Source of the DNA: Sepiola atlantica
Lineage: Eukaryota; Mollusca; Cephalopoda; Sepiida; Sepiolidae
NCBI GenBank assembly: GCA_963556195.1
Contig: OY744525.1
Coordinates: 22,836,218-22,900,217, forward strand
Length of the DNA: 64,000 nt
Direction of reading: 5' to 3'
Shown: piece after piece, positions 1-11,084 of the stretch
How positions within the stretch are numbered: the first letter of the stretch is position 1
How the letters are laid out: each line of letters begins with the position of its first letter
Translations under genes and position numbers: made by a program
The notes under the pieces: generated by a model
What the model was told of the DNA's origin: nothing
The model's database searches: none
What the model saw: only the letters and a program-made list of their open reading frames with translations

Positions 1-99
1 TAAAACGTTTTAGTCTTTTAAAGTGCAAGATTCAAGAAAATACCTGTCATGACAAGGTCAGGTCTATATTAATAAAGTTGATTATACCTGTCTGTCCGT

Positions 100-352
100 C
101 TGAGGCCTATGGGCACCAAAAGCTTATCGGCCTTTTTGACTGGGATCATAAAAATGTTCAGAGGCCATCCTCTTAAACTTCGCCTCCTCCTTTCAATTAG
201 GATGGATAGGTATATTGCCTATCGCCTGAGGCGCCCTCACCAGAAAGTGCCGACGAGTTTAAACTTGGCTATTTTTATACCAGTTAGAGTGCTCCTCTCT
301 TGGGGGAAGCTGGACTCCCCACTTTAAACTCGACTACATCACTCATTCGTGG
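100..352 (+). repeat. U2-snRNA-headed SINE-like repeat, degenerate copy
   Basis: The 5' part (about 120-160) resembles the 5' end of U2 snRNA: GCTTATCGGCCTTTTTGACT against the U2 pattern GCTTCTCGGCCTTTTGGCTA. The body, with TATTGCCTATCGCCTGAGGC, 'gtgccgacgag' and 'agagtgctc', matches the minus-strand copies near 14.65-14.99 kb and 62.2-62.6 kb in the same order. The copy is old and diverged. The open frame that crosses it is not a gene. Shared order of head and body in separate copies argues for a mobile unit rather than chance. Confidence 0.55.
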
Positions 353-380
353 GGATGCGAGTACATCCAAGCCGGACGGG

Positions 381-535
381 AGTTGACGGTGGCTAAGTGG
401 TTAAAGACACGGGCTGACAACCTAGTTATGCTAAGTTCGAATCCAGTTCGTTCCACAGAAACACTTTCACTTAGGATGTTGGCAACCTTCATGTGGCCCC
501 TCCTGTAAGTACTCAATGTTTTTCTAGAAAAGATT
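381..535 (+). repeat. tRNA-derived SINE
   Basis: It has an RNA polymerase III type 2 promoter layout: box A TGGCTAAGTGG near 390 and box B AGTTCGAATCC near 434. The anticodon arm is not convincing, so this is a tRNA-derived retroposon head rather than a working tRNA gene. The downstream part (to about 535) is the SINE body. Confidence 0.6.
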
Positions 536-689
536 CTAACTAGAACAATATCGGGGAAACCAATGTAAACAATAGAATCATCTGAGTCATAAGAAATGAA
601 TGAAGAACGGCTGAACGTAGACCTTCCTCATAAATAATCAAATTTTGTTCATTCCGTTCATTATTTTCAATCCTCTCATAGTATTCTTT

Positions 690-775
690 ATCATTCAACT
701 GACAATCTATCCATTTTATTAAACCTTATCTTCAAATGGTTTTTAGTCTTGATCAGTGGTGACTCAGTAAAATGT
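690..775 (+). repeat. LINE 3'-end fragment
   Basis: The text around 'gatcagtggtgactcagta' resembles the 3' end following the LINE fragment near 57.85 kb and the scraps near 58.2 and 60.85 kb ('ataagtggtgactc'). It is a short 3' remnant with no coding content. Confidence 0.35.
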
Positions 776-955
776 CAGGTGTGAGGAGTTTACTAGCACG
801 GTAGAGGGAGCCAACCTTCTTTGCAGCAGCCTTGACAATGTCTTCAGTGTATTTGTTCCAATTCATGTTACCTGTGAATGTTAAGCCGAGGAGTTTGAAT
901 GTTGAACTCTCAGGTAGGGTGTTATTTGCCATGACAATTGTGGTTGAATACAGCA
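776..955 (-). pseudogene. Jockey/CR1-type LINE RT C-terminal fragment
   Basis: This segment is highly similar to 49.92-50.09 kb, which on the minus strand encodes the region after the RT domain of a non-LTR retrotransposon. It is about 180 bp, truncated on both sides, and lies directly after another LINE's 3' scrap in the opposite orientation. It is a dead fragment. Confidence 0.65.
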
Positions 956-1316
956 GTCATAACCATTAAGGTGTCTTTGCTCTCGCGGAGAGCAGCCCCT
1001 GTTAGGTGGTTGGGTCACACGAGGGCCAATCAGACTCCAAGGTGTATTAATTTCAGCCGAAAGTTTGAAGAACTACTTCAAGCCCCTTTTGATAAAAGCC
1101 GCAGCCTCAGAGAGCTCCCAGGCACCACCGAAGAAAGACGTCTCCTCTTTCGCCCTGGTCAACTTGACCTCGAGCAAAGCTATCCCTCACTGGGAGATAT
1201 ACTGCTTGAAGAAATTTGACGACTGACCCTTTCTTACTTTCTTGCTTTATTATTATTTCCTTCACTGTGACACTGTTTAAACTTTCGTCAACCTACACCC
1301 AATGGTGTAGATCACT

Positions 1317-1320
<4 letters not shown>

Positions 1321-1379
<59 letters not shown>
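1321..1379. repeat. (TA)n microsatellite
   Basis: Pure TA run of about 59 bp. Predicted peptides rich in IYIYIY here are artefacts. A shorter run lies at 1623-1642. Confidence 0.97.
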
Positions 1380-1382
<3 letters not shown>

Positions 1383-1529
1383 TTTTCCCCACTCATTTTC
1401 TTCAACATTCATTTTTATTCTCCAACAAGTACGGACGTCCACCCAGTAGTGGCCATTATTTCATTTTATTTTTCCTCCCAATATGTCTACCCTACATGTA
1501 TCTGTACTTGCATGACATTTTTTCTCTAT

Positions 1530-1590
1530 ATTATCATCCTGATGAAGTCTTATAAATAAAGACGATACGTTGATGTACACATAAAAAACA
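1530..1590 (+). ncRNA. Hammerhead-like hairpin, degenerate
   Basis: CTGATGA at 1539-1545, one extra A, then a GTCTT/AAGAC stem, then GATACG where a hammerhead has GAAACG. The extra base and the altered GAAA core make activity unlikely. It fits the degenerate series at 50.2, 51.0, 51.8, 53.9 and 60.9 kb. Confidence 0.35.
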
Positions 1591-1849
1591 TCCATTTTTT
1601 GGTTTTCCTTTTTCATTTTCCCATATATATATATATATATATCTTCTTCTTTATCTTTTATCTTCATCCCTTTCCCCCACTTCTTCACTTGGCTTTGTCT
1701 CCAAATAGAGTTGCCGCTTTTCTTAGACTCGATCGAAGTCACTACTTAAATTCCCGACTGCCTGCGTTTAATATACACAGCTCATTCCCAACCTCTGATA
1801 AACTACTTTCATTCTCGGTCCACGGAAGTATTTTAGAATGGCCCTAATT

Positions 1850-3400
1850 CTCAAAATTACATCCGAATAAGTGCGTTCCATCTACGATGGAACTAAACAT
1901 CTTTCTATTGAATTTACTTAATTTTTGAATATTTTCAACGCTGCCTTCACGAAACCCCTTTTTTCCATCTTTAAATCTTCTTTCACCGGACACCTCATCT
2001 ACGGACATTCACCAACTGGACAGACTCCATATTTTTTTACAGGCACACTCTTACTCTCCATTACTTTATATTTTTTCAAATTTTGAATTTTGGCTTTTCC
2101 ACTGCCAACTTATCCATCTATGTAATTCCTCTGATGATAAGATTTTAATCTTTGAAAAGCCTTGGCTTAAGGAAAGAATAATAAACATGTTTTTACCGAG
2201 TACACCTTGCATTGAACAATCGAAGTTGAAACATTTATCTTTATAATTGCTCTATCTCGTATATTGAGCTTAAACCATTTCACTATAGGTTCAATTCTCT
2301 AAAAGTACACTTTTAGTTTCATATTTTATATATATATATATATATCGTTATTGTTCATAAAAGGGCTTTGTTTTCTTTTCATTTGACAACCGTTTTGTTA
2401 CAAAATATTATAGGAGTTTGTCTTACAGTTCACGCGAAGATAGATCCTATAATAGAACATTGATAGTTTGTAGAAATAATCTCTCTATATATTATTTTTT
2501 TTATGTATATGGTATAGAGTTGTTCATTGGAGTTGAATGTCGAGATGGAAAATGCTTGTTGAAGATTGGAGATCGCCATTTTTTTGTGTCAGCCATTTTT
2601 GTATTTATCTTACTGTGCTTATTAGCTTTCATTTGGTACCACTTTCAATGCTATAGCATCAACCCCTGGAAAGCTACAATGAAAATAAGGACATAATATC
2701 CCAAATTTTGCAGCGTTTTTGAAAAACGTCAACAATAAAATTACATGGCTCTTGAGGCAGGCATAGCCAAGGTCCAAGATCATAATAACTGGTATATTTA
2801 GCTAATTTAGACCTTGGAGAATGGGAATAATATCAGTTTCCATATGTTTGAAGAAAAAGGTCAATTTTGAAGAGGTCTACTGTGCTGGCTTGAAATGAAG
2901 AAAATAATGTCACCAGAGTTAAAAATAAAATACCAACATCTTCTCTACAATAAATCAACTTTGTTTAACAGGAACACAGGAATACAAGAACGTAAGGCAT
3001 GTCAGTTTGCTTGGCAGGCACGTATTATAGTAGAAATGTAACTGAGTTTAGGTCTTAGGCTTATTCGCGCCTTTGGGACTCATTTCCCATCTAAGTGGCG
3101 ACGAGAGACGAGCCAGGGATTCAATTATGGTGTTTACATCTAGACAGGAACTGAATTGTAATTGCCCACGAAAATAGCTAGCCGGAAATTAGGAAAAGCT
3201 GTGCACGCGCAATAATGTTTGAATTAATTGGTGTACTTCAACGCGAGTTTAGATATGCCTGTTTTAGCCAACCGAACCACAACTAATCATTACGCAAAGG
3301 ATTGCATGTGCATAAATAAGAAATAGACCTCATTAATGAAACTGCTGAATCGTGACGTCATAATGTATTAAAAATTTAGACTAGGCACTGGTTACTTCGT
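1850..3400. other. AT-rich DNA, nothing recognised
   Basis: No convincing coding, RNA or terminal-repeat signal. It has a short TA run at 2328-2345. The open frame at 2418-2696 has no recognisable motif. Confidence 0.5.
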
Positions 3401-3404
3401 TTTC

Positions 3405-3500
3405 TATTTTACTAGCATGGCTATCCAGTGTTGCCCGGGGGTATGGACAACAAAATAGAAGAGTTAAAAATGTGTGCGGCATCTTTCTTTTAAATCTTCT
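3405..3500 (+). repeat. Dispersed repeat shared with 10.6 kb
   Basis: 'agcatggc...ccggg..tatggacaacaaaata' and the following 'agttaaaaatgtgtg' recur near 10600-10690 at similar spacing. The family was not identified. Confidence 0.45.
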
Positions 3501-4059
3501 CTCTCCCTTTTGAGTTTGTTCCTCTTCTCTTTCACTTCAACGTTAATAAATATATTAGATTTTAAAATGTCAGGACAAAAAGTACAATTTCACACCAAAT
3601 GTCGATATAAAAAGAAAGAAAAAAAAACACGCTAAATGTTGACCACCCCTGATTAATTTTGTTCCTGTTGACTCCATAGAATAAATATTACAAAAAATAT
3701 GTGTCCATATTCTGTCTGAGGCAATGCTGAAAAAGAATATATCAACTTTGTGGGTGTGTCTTGTGTAGCCTCTGACTTTTAGCTGGGCACATACAAACAC
3801 ACACAAACAGAAAGCTTCCCTTTATATAATAGATTTCATCTACCACCGGTGCTACCAGATCAGGCTGTATAAAAATACTGGCTTCCTGACCTAAAATGCA
3901 TCAAATATTGATGTTATTGGTTATTTCATTTCTCTTTGCAAAACTCAATCATGTTCTGCAAAACTAAAAACAAAAACAACAATTCTCGTCTACAAAACAA
4001 CCAAACCAAACACCATAAATAAATATTTGAAGATATAAAGAACTTGAAGCATAAAAACT

Positions 4060-4255
4060 TTTACCAAAATGACTGGAGTGCAGAAGCCAGGAGAATCCAT
4101 GGACGAGTTTTTTCGAGAGTGGGAGAAATTAAAAAGAAACTGCAACTTCCGCGACCACAATGCATTCATTACTGGAATATCCTTGTCTGCGATACAACAG
4201 ATAAAACTCTGGACCTTCTAAATCAAGCCTCTGCATTAGATATCGCTCAGCGTGC
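4060..4255 (+). pseudogene. Ty3/gypsy gag fragment
   Basis: Gag normally forms the retrotransposon capsid. One frame reads QKPGESMDEFFREWEKLKRN, typical of the gag/retrotransposon capsid domain; after a frame change another reads TLDLLNQASALDIAQR, matching the usual end of that domain. The gag zinc knuckle, protease and first half of the reverse transcriptase are absent: coding passes straight into the RT thumb at about 4255. This points to an internal deletion rather than simple decay. The ATG of the open frame at 4044 is probably not the original start. Confidence 0.7.
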
Positions 4256-5155
4256 TGGGATACTGTGTTGGGAATGGTGTCATCAAGCCTGATACCGAGA
4301 GACTTCGCCCATTAAAGGAGCTTCATCCACCCAAGAACTTAAAATCACTTAAAAGGATAATTGGAATGCTTGCGTACTATGCAAAGTGGATACTTGAATT
4401 CTCCAACAAAATTGAACCGCAAGAAAATGCGAGAAAATTCTCATTGGAAGAGAAAGCCTTGAAATCCTTCAACTTGTTGAAAAGAGGGTTGGAAAAACCT
4501 ACTCTGCAAACGATGGATGAAAGTTTGCTATTTGAGGTAGAGTGTGACGTGTCTGATGTTGCGATTTCCGCCATTCTTAATCAAGGAGGACGTCCTGTGG
4601 TGTTTATGTCTAGAACACTACAAGACAGTGAACTAAAATACCACATCGTGGAAAAAGAAGCGTCAGTCATTATTGAGACAGTGTGTAGATGGAGGCACTA
4701 TCTGGCACGAAGCCATTTTACTTTGATTACCGATCAGCGGTCAGTAGCCTTTATGTTCGATAGTAAAAGGCGTACGAAAATTAAGAATGCAAAGATCCAG
4801 GAATGGAGACTGGAACTTGCCGCATTCAGCTACACAATCAAGTATCGTCCTGGTAAAGATAATGTGGTCCCTGACACATTTTCCCAAGTATACACTTGTT
4901 CAACTTTTAATACCTTCACACTTGCTGACCTCCACAATGGACTATGTCATCCAGGGATAACTCGGTTGCTTCATTTTGTAAGAGCAAGGAATCTCTCTTT
5001 TTCTACAGAAGAGGTAAAGAAGATGTGTGCTTCTTGCAGGATTTGTGCAGAACTAAAACCTCAATTCTATCGCTTACCAGAAGGAACTCTTATCAAAGCA
5101 ACAAAATCTATGGAACGACTTAGTGTGGATTTCAAGGGTGCTCTAACCTAGTGTA
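4256..5155 (+). pseudogene. Ty3/gypsy pol fragment: RT end, RNase H, integrase N-terminus
   Basis: Pol copies the element RNA and integrates the DNA. The frame starts within the RT thumb (GNGVIKPDTERLRPLKEL, then the MLAYYAKWI block). It continues through RNase H (DVSDVAISAIL, ITDQRSVAFMF, YRPGKDNVVPD), an integrase HHCC zinc-binding segment (LHNGLCHPG, CASCRICAELK) and the first catalytic Asp block (RLSVDFKG). It is open for about 290 codons, so decay is mostly through the deletion upstream and the LTR inserted just downstream. Family: Ty3/gypsy with chromosomal, not infectious, character; no envelope gene is seen. Confidence 0.88.
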
Positions 5156-5187
5156 TCGACTAATTGTTATTTATTAATTATAGTTTC

Positions 5188-5395
5188 TGTTACACCGGCC
5201 GTTCTTACACAGGAGAAACTACACCGGTTGTCACTATAAATAGTGCGAGTCACCAGAGACACTGAAGACAAAGCACCACCTTGTAACTGTCTAGCCAAGA
5301 GCTAGTCACTTTCTTACTTTGTTAATACACTTGTTAAACCAACCCTCGACTTGACTTCCTTTATTTATTATTTACTGTGGAACAACTTCACAACA
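5188..5395 (+). mobile_element. Solo LTR inserted in the gypsy integrase
   Basis: It begins TGTTACACCGG and ends CACAACA (TG...CA). It is flanked by a perfect 5-bp duplication, GTTTC, at 5183-5187 and 5396-5400. Removing it in thought brings integrase-like sequence on the two sides together. A TATA-like 'ctataaatag' lies near 5234. A 208-bp solo LTR implies insertion of a full element followed by recombination between its LTRs. Confidence 0.82.
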
Positions 5396-5400
5396 GTTTC

Positions 5401-5803
5401 CCTTTTGCTTTTCCATGTCCCAATATGCATATGACAACAGTGATCAGTGATTTGCTATTTAGCCTATGTGGAATGCCAAGTTATACATTCAGATCGAGGT
5501 ACATCTTTCATGTCCATGATGCTGAAATCTTATCTCTCCCAGAAAAGAGTTTCCACTAGTAATAACACTCCTTATCATCCAACCGGAAACGGAAAAGTAG
5601 AGAGAATTAATGGCATTATATGGAAGGCGATTCGTTTAGCTCTTAGATCGCGTAACCTGTCTGAAAAGCATTGGAAACTGGTAATTGCCGAGGTGCTCCA
5701 CTCACAGAGATCGTTGTTGTGTACGGCAACTAACGCCACACCGCATGAACGTTTCTTCATATTCCAGCACCGTTCATCTCAAGGAAATTTGCTTCCCTTT
5801 TGA
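5401..5803 (+). pseudogene. Ty3/gypsy integrase core, frameshifted
   Basis: This is the rest of the integrase catalytic core: FPFAFPCPNM, then after a frame shift near 5460 the second Asp block (HSDRGTSFMS) and the catalytic Glu block (TGNGKVERINGIIWKA). Together with the first Asp upstream it gives the D,D,E arrangement of retroviral-type integrases, split here by a solo LTR and a frameshift. Non-functional. Confidence 0.85.
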
Positions 5804-6148
5804 CTAATGACCCCTGGACCCATATTCCTAAGAAAGTTTGTAAGGAACAACAAAAACGAACCCTACGTAAACCAAGTTGAGCTCCTTAACAGTAAGCCGA
5901 CCTATGCAAACATTAGGTACTGAGATGGACGAAACTCTACTGTGTCTGTTCGTGACTTAGCACCTTGTCCTGAAGCTCAGACAATCTCAAGGTTTCCTAT
6001 TGAGGAACAAGATAGAGGGAACGATTTCGTGCTAGTACAGGATAATATTCTATGTCATAATGGGGCCACGTTTGCCCAGCCTGAACTAAGGCGATCCAGT
6101 CGGGTACCAAAGCCTCCCAATCGATATGGAGATTGGGATTGGCTGTAG
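5804..6148 (+). pseudogene. Ty3/gypsy pol C-terminal tail
   Basis: The end of the frame reads ELRRSSRVPKPPNRYGDW before a stop, a common ending of gypsy Pol proteins. The stretch between the integrase core and this tail is broken by stops and frame changes. Confidence 0.7.
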
Positions 6149-6282
6149 TAGCCAAGTTACAAAAAAAAACTAATTTTAAATACTGGATAAAAATAGTGCG
6201 AAAAAAAACCCCCAAACCAAACAAGTATAAGTAAAGTAAAATATTGAAGCCACTATTTTTTTTTCTTTCTAGCAACGAAGAA

Positions 6283-6518
6283 TGTAATATTACGTATTTG
6301 TAGTACTTGCGTATGGGCTTCCATACACACAACGTATTTGTAGTACTTGCGTATGGACTTCCATACACACAACGTATTTGTAGTACTTGCGCATGGGCTT
6401 CCATACACACCACCGGAACCGGAAGTCGTCCAGGTGACTGGTATTAAAGCTCGCTATGCAAGACACCTTTTGTAAAACAGTTTTTAGTTGAATAAAGAAG
6501 TATTATTGTGTTAGTACA
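6283..6518 (+). mobile_element. Probable 3' LTR of the gypsy element
   Basis: About 135 bp after the pol stop a segment starts TGTAATATTACG and can end at TTAGTACA, with TGTA/TACA termini and AATAAA near 6490. No matching 5' LTR is seen upstream of 4.0 kb, so the boundaries are inferred. It contains a threefold 40-bp tandem repeat. Confidence 0.5.
6292..6411 (+). repeat. 40-bp tandem repeat, three copies
   Basis: Units start at 6292, 6332 and 6372 with 'acgtatttgtagtacttgcg' and differ at only a few positions. It sits inside the putative LTR, where tandem units are often promoter or enhancer repeats. Confidence 0.9.
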
Positions 6519-6519
6519 A

Positions 6520-7020
6520 TTATTAAACTAATTTAATCAATGATGATTATTTAATTGTAAACCATTTCAAAGTGCTTAAGTTTCATTTAAATTATTAAAT
6601 GCAAAAACTAAAGTACCATTTCTTTTTCCAATTCTGTACATCCGTATTTAAAAAGTTTTGGCGGGAATTTACATGCAAGTGTTAATTGGCAAGATGGCAG
6701 CTCGTCGATATGTCTGGGATTAAAAAAAAAAGGTATTTTCGTGACATATTTTACACTTTATGTAAATATTTTTACATATATCTGTGTGTTAATGGTTCTA
6801 TATACCAACTTTAATCAAATTTTAGTTAAAGATGCTTTTTTTTTTAATGTATTTTTGAGTTATGAACCTCGATTTCGTCACTTTTTAATGAATTTAAATG
6901 TTGAAAATTAATTGAAAATTAATCAGAGATGTAATATAATTTTCAGTATTTTGCTGATGATAATTATTGTAATATCTTTCAAATAAAACAAAAAAAAAGT
7001 AACTTTAAAATAGTTGACGT
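6520..7020. other. AT-rich DNA, nothing recognised
   Basis: Low-complexity A/T-rich sequence without a coding or structural signal I can support. Confidence 0.5.
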
Positions 7021-7327
7021 TTTCGTAAGACACAAATGCAATGGTATGGAGATGAGAAACCTGTAGGAAAACTTACACATCAGTACGTTTTGGGTTGGTT
7101 TCTTATACACTTACTATTACCTTATTATAGTGCTTGACATACCATTGAGTTTCAATATGTTTTTAATGGTATGTAGGGTTGAAACTACTATGAAAACATA
7201 TAAAAATACTATGAAAACTACTACTATGAAAGCTGTTTTTAATGATATGTAGAGTTGAAACTACTATGCAAACATAAATGTATGTAGAGTTGAAACGAGC
7301 ACGAAAACGTAATGGCATGCCAAATTG
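7020..7327. repeat. Degenerate satellite, first block
   Basis: Irregular repeats of 'taatggtatgtagagttg' followed by 'aaaccaccacgaaaac' variants. The same unit reappears at 8404-8500, 9240-9407 and 9923-9980, so one old array has been split by later insertions. Confidence 0.65.
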
Positions 7328-7908
7328 GGGGATTTTTTTTACAATAGCTAACCGAAAAGAAAAGAGTGAAAATAACAAATAGGCAACAAATAAGTGTAAC
7401 CAAAGGCAATAAAAGTTACTTTTCTACTTACCTGCCTAAGTGTTTTTTTGTTCTAAAGTATTTTAAAGCGTTTTTATTTACATTTTTTTATCCTTGCATT
7501 CTGAGTTTTGTTAATCCTACGAATTGAACATATGGCGCCGGTTTATTTCTCGATGTAAAGCCGTGATAATCGCCCATAAAACGAAAATTAAACAAAAGTA
7601 AGGCTAATAGAAATTTACTGATCGGTTGAAAATTACATTTTCTACCAATTGATGACAGTTATTAGCTGTATTTTTTGTTGAGTTTTCGATGTGTGAGTTG
7701 TTAAACATACTGCATCAAGGTTTCATGCACCATCTTGAAAAAATAAGGTAACAGCCATCGTACTTTTATCGGATTATTAAACTGCAATAAAAACATTAAA
7801 ATACTTTAAAACACAAATCTTATCCAGTTAAGTAGAAATGTAGCTTTTATTTCCTATTTGTTATTTTCACCCTTTTTTTGTTAGCTATTGTACAAAATCT
7901 CTCAGAAT
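7328..7908. mobile_element. Palindromic (foldback/MITE-like) element
   Basis: Long imperfect inverted repeats: the left arm (about 7328-7470, with 'acaatagctaacc', 'gtgaaaataacaaatagg') matches the reverse complement of about 7770-7908. 'aattg' occurs just outside both ends, a possible target duplication. No transposase is encoded, so it is non-autonomous. Confidence 0.7.
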
Positions 7909-7928
7909 TGAAACCAGCAGGAAAAGGT

Positions 7929-8395
7929 GGTGCTGATATCGATCCTGAACCAGTTTTCATGAGGTTCGACTCGGAAGCGTTCGCCTGTCCTACGCAAACG
8001 CCCGAGAGTTGACGAGCCGATTTGTACCAGACGACAATTTTGATACAGTGCTGCGTCCTATGATAATAATGTTTTGCTTGTTATGTTTTTTTGTTGTTAG
8101 GGTTTAGGGTTAGGGTTAAAAATATTTATTTGATAACAGTAATTTCGCTCTGTTTTGCTTGTTTTATTTGTTTTGTTGTTTAAAATATTTCTTGCAACTA
8201 TAACTAAAAATTATAGGACGCAGCAACGTATCAAAATAAAAAAAATATTTATTTGATAACAGTAACTTCGCTATGTTTAGCTTGTTTTGTTTTGTTTTTT
8301 GTTAGAAAATTTCAACACTCGGGCGTTTGCGTAGGACAGCCGAACGCTTCCGAGTCGAACCGCACGAAAACTGGTTCAGGATCGATATCAGTACC
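7929..8395. mobile_element. MITE with 85-bp inverted repeats and 8-bp duplication
   Basis: Left end GGTGCTGATATCGATCCTGA and the reverse complement of the right end GGTACTGATATCGATCCTGA match for about 85 bp. A perfect 8-bp duplication GAAAAGGT flanks it (7921-7928 and 8396-8403), inside a satellite monomer. A second nested inverted repeat (about 8035-8070 with 8206-8240) and two direct copies of 'atttatttgataacagtaa' lie inside. No coding. Eight-bp duplications fit hAT or P-like superfamilies; the termini do not decide. Confidence 0.85.
8098..8118 (+). repeat. Short TTAGGG-like run
   Basis: Three near-perfect telomere-type hexamers inside the MITE. Too short to be a telomeric site. Confidence 0.7.
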
Positions 8396-8504
8396 GAAAA
8401 GGTAATGGTATTCAAAGAAGTCAACATGAAAATGTAATGATATGTAGAGTTGAAACCACCACGATATCGTAATGGTATGCGGAAAAAAAACACTACGAAA
8501 ACAT

Positions 8505-9245
8505 AATTTTTTTTATGGAAATCGCTCCAGACAAGGCATGAACCCATTTGATGTAAGGAGCTAACAAGAACAAATATGATCAAAGACAGAAGATGCCTAT
8601 TGGCCTTAGTCTTGAAAAGACCAAGGCTATAAGTAGGAGGAAAAGAGTCAGCAGGAAGAGAATTCCACAAGCCTGCAGTTCTTGGAAAGAAGCTACTGGA
8701 ATAGGAAGCTGAATTACAATGAGGTATCAAAACAGCGAATTGATGGAGACCACTAGATCAACGAGTCAAATGAGCTGGAACAAAAGAAGCAGGGAATAGA
8801 TCAGACAATTCTGAAGAACACATGCAATAATAGTATTTATAGAAAAGAAAGACTAGCAAATCACATATGTGAGAAAGAGGCTGCAAAGAAGAAGAAAGTG
8901 TGTGGCCAATCAAATTACAGATACGTTTCTGCACCTTATCAAGAACCCTCAAATGGGACAGAGATTCACCAGCCCAAATATGACAACAATACTCCATACA
9001 TGGTCTGATAGTAGATTTGTAAAGATAGAGAATATCCTCAGGTGGGAGAAAGTGTTTGGAGCGAGAGAGAGAACTGACTTTACGAGAAGCAGAAAGAGCA
9101 ATGGATCTAATGTATGAACTCCAAGAAAGATTTGATGAGAGAGAACGACCAAGTAGTTTCAGAGTCGATTTCTCCTCAAGAGCAGTGTCATTCATGAGAA
9201 TCTCCGGAAGAAGAAGGATACATACGCCTACGATTGAAAGATGTG
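8505..9245 (-). pseudogene. Jockey/CR1-type LINE 3' end (RT C-terminus and 3' UTR)
   Basis: On the minus strand the first frame (8758-9273) carries the region after the RT fingers and palm: LGRSLSSNLSWSSYI, PPEDILYLYKSTIRPCMEY, CHIWAGES and LDKVQKRICNLIGH. The next frame (8302-8730) carries FPRTAGLWNSLPADSFPP, typical of the C-terminus of this LINE group. A frame break separates them. The 3' UTR tail ('atggaaatcgctccagacaa' on the plus strand at about 8515) recurs at 16.84 and 20.34 kb. 5'-truncated, as is common for LINE copies. Confidence 0.85.
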
Positions 9246-9407
9246 TAATGGTGTGTCGAGTTAAAATCAGCACAAATGCGTAATGGTATGTAGGTGAGAA
9301 ACCAGTAGGAAAACGTGATGATACGTAGAGCTGGTACTATCACGAAATCGTAATGGTATGAGAATAAGAAACGATCACAAAATTACGTACATGTGGCACT
9401 AACAAGG
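9240..9407. repeat. Degenerate satellite, later block
   Basis: Same unit as the 7.02-7.33 kb block ('gtaatggtatgtagg', 'tagagctg', 'gaaatcgtaatggtatg'), lying between the LINE fragment and the next MITE. A matching scrap is at 8404-8500. Confidence 0.6.
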
Positions 9408-9409
9408 TA

Positions 9410-9920
9410 TAATGGCATAACGACCGAGATTTGCCACTTCCGGCTAAGAATGTGTTCGGCAGTCGGCAGTGAATTGAGAAAATCAGTTCCCGCTATATTA
9501 CATTCCAGCCAAGGGCTTAGTTAACTATTCTTATTTTTGAACAAAAACACATTTTCTTTTGTTTATTAAATTGTTAGGTGAAAGTACAGAATAGTTAACA
9601 AAGCTTCTCTTCGCCGTGTTAAGAATGGCTTTCTAAATAATAGCTTTAAAGCCATTCTTAACATGGGGAGTGGGGCTTTGTTAAAAATATTTCCTTTTGG
9701 TATTCGTAAAAAAGCAAACATTCCAATTATTAGAAATAATAATTTGTAATAAAAATAAAATAAAAAATTTCCAATCGCAGAAATTACTTTTCACAATTTC
9801 TTGTGTTGACCTAGATTTTCTTATGTGTAAAATACACAGGGAACTGATTTTCGCAATTAACTGCTGACTGCTGAACACATTCTTAGCCGGAAGTGGCAAT
9901 TCTTGGTCGTTATGCCATTT
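9410..9920. mobile_element. MITE with ~85-bp inverted repeats and TA duplication
   Basis: Left end TAATGGCATAACGACC and right end GGTCGTTATGCCATTT are inverted copies. Similarity continues through 'ttgccacttccggctaagaa' for about 85 bp. TA flanks both ends (9408-9409, 9921-9922), fitting a Tc1/mariner-type target. An inner palindrome 'gttaagaatggct...agccattcttaac' lies near 9620-9665. Non-coding. Confidence 0.75.
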
Positions 9921-10597
9921 TACTCTAACAATAAAACTTAATGATGTATTGAGTTAAAATAATTATGGATTGATATTAATATACACGGTGTAACCCCCCC
10001 CCCCCAAAAAAAAAATGTAATTTTTTGTTATTTTGATTCAGTTTTTTCTTATGTAAAAATTATAAGAAAATCAGAAAATCTAATTATCGTGACTCACAAA
10101 ATACATATAAAAACTTTCCTCCCGAAATTTTAAGATTTAAAAAAAAATCTAATCGACATTCTACACGTTTTAAACAACCTTAGAAACAGAAAGTAAAAAA
10201 AAAATGTCTTTTTCTTTTTAAGTTTCTCTTCGCTGTAAACATTTTTAATCAGTTTTAAAAAGTTTTTCGATCTTTGTTGTTTTTTATGGTCTGGCAGTAA
10301 TTATTTTACTTGATTGATTTTATTGGGTTTTCGATTTTAAGTATATGCTACGAAAACCAAAGAAAAAAAATAAATGCCCACACATCTGCTTCTCGGACGT
10401 CTTTATTCTTTTCTTTGAATCCAACGTAGGTGCCAATGAAGAAATCGGATAAATCAATTCTTCTCCTTCCCCGGGGGTGAGAAGTTGGGTAGATTTCCTT
10501 TTCGGTTCATATCCGTATCTGTCAGTCAGGGAATACATGATTTTCTCACTGCAAGATTTGATCAAGGCAATTTTTTTTTTCATATTTATCTATTTAC

Positions 10598-10690
10598 AAG
10601 CATGGCAACCCGGCGTCGCCCTGGAGCATGGACAACAAAATAAAATAGTTGAAAAAATGTGTGTAATGTCTTAGTTTTTAAATTTCTCTA
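10598..10690 (+). repeat. Dispersed repeat shared with 3.4 kb
   Basis: 'agcatggcaacccggcg', 'catggacaacaaaataaaa' and 'aaaaatgtgtg' match the copy at 3405-3500. Family not identified. Confidence 0.45.
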
Positions 10691-11084
10691 CCTCTTTCTC
10701 AGGCTGCTTTTCTAACATTCTCTACCCCGTTCCCCGACTGCAAATCTCTATCTCTCTGTGGCAACTGGTTCAATATAATAGAAATAGAAAGAAAGCAAGG
10801 AAGAGAAAGCTGACTGACTGTTTGACCTAATTTCAGTGTTGTTTTTTAAACAACTCCCAGTAAGAATGAAGAAAAAAGTTTTTGACTCCGATGCACTAAT
10901 TTGGTCCCTGGTGACACCCAAGGGAATGCATATTATAGTATTGTTGGTACAGTTGCCTTATGGGTATCCAAGAAAATATCAGTACTTACGTCATCAACGG
11001 CGAGTTTCACCAAACACTTCCGAGATTGGCGAACCATAACGAACTTGCCGAACGAACTGAATGTACTTTAAGTGATTATTGGTT

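Noticed and set aside
1216..1449. Peptides rich in IYIYIY across the window
   Set aside because: Translations of (TA)n microsatellites.
8098..8118. Interstitial telomere
   Set aside because: Only about three TTAGGG-like units, inside a MITE; similar two-unit runs occur at 58.3 kb and degenerate ones at 31.8 kb.
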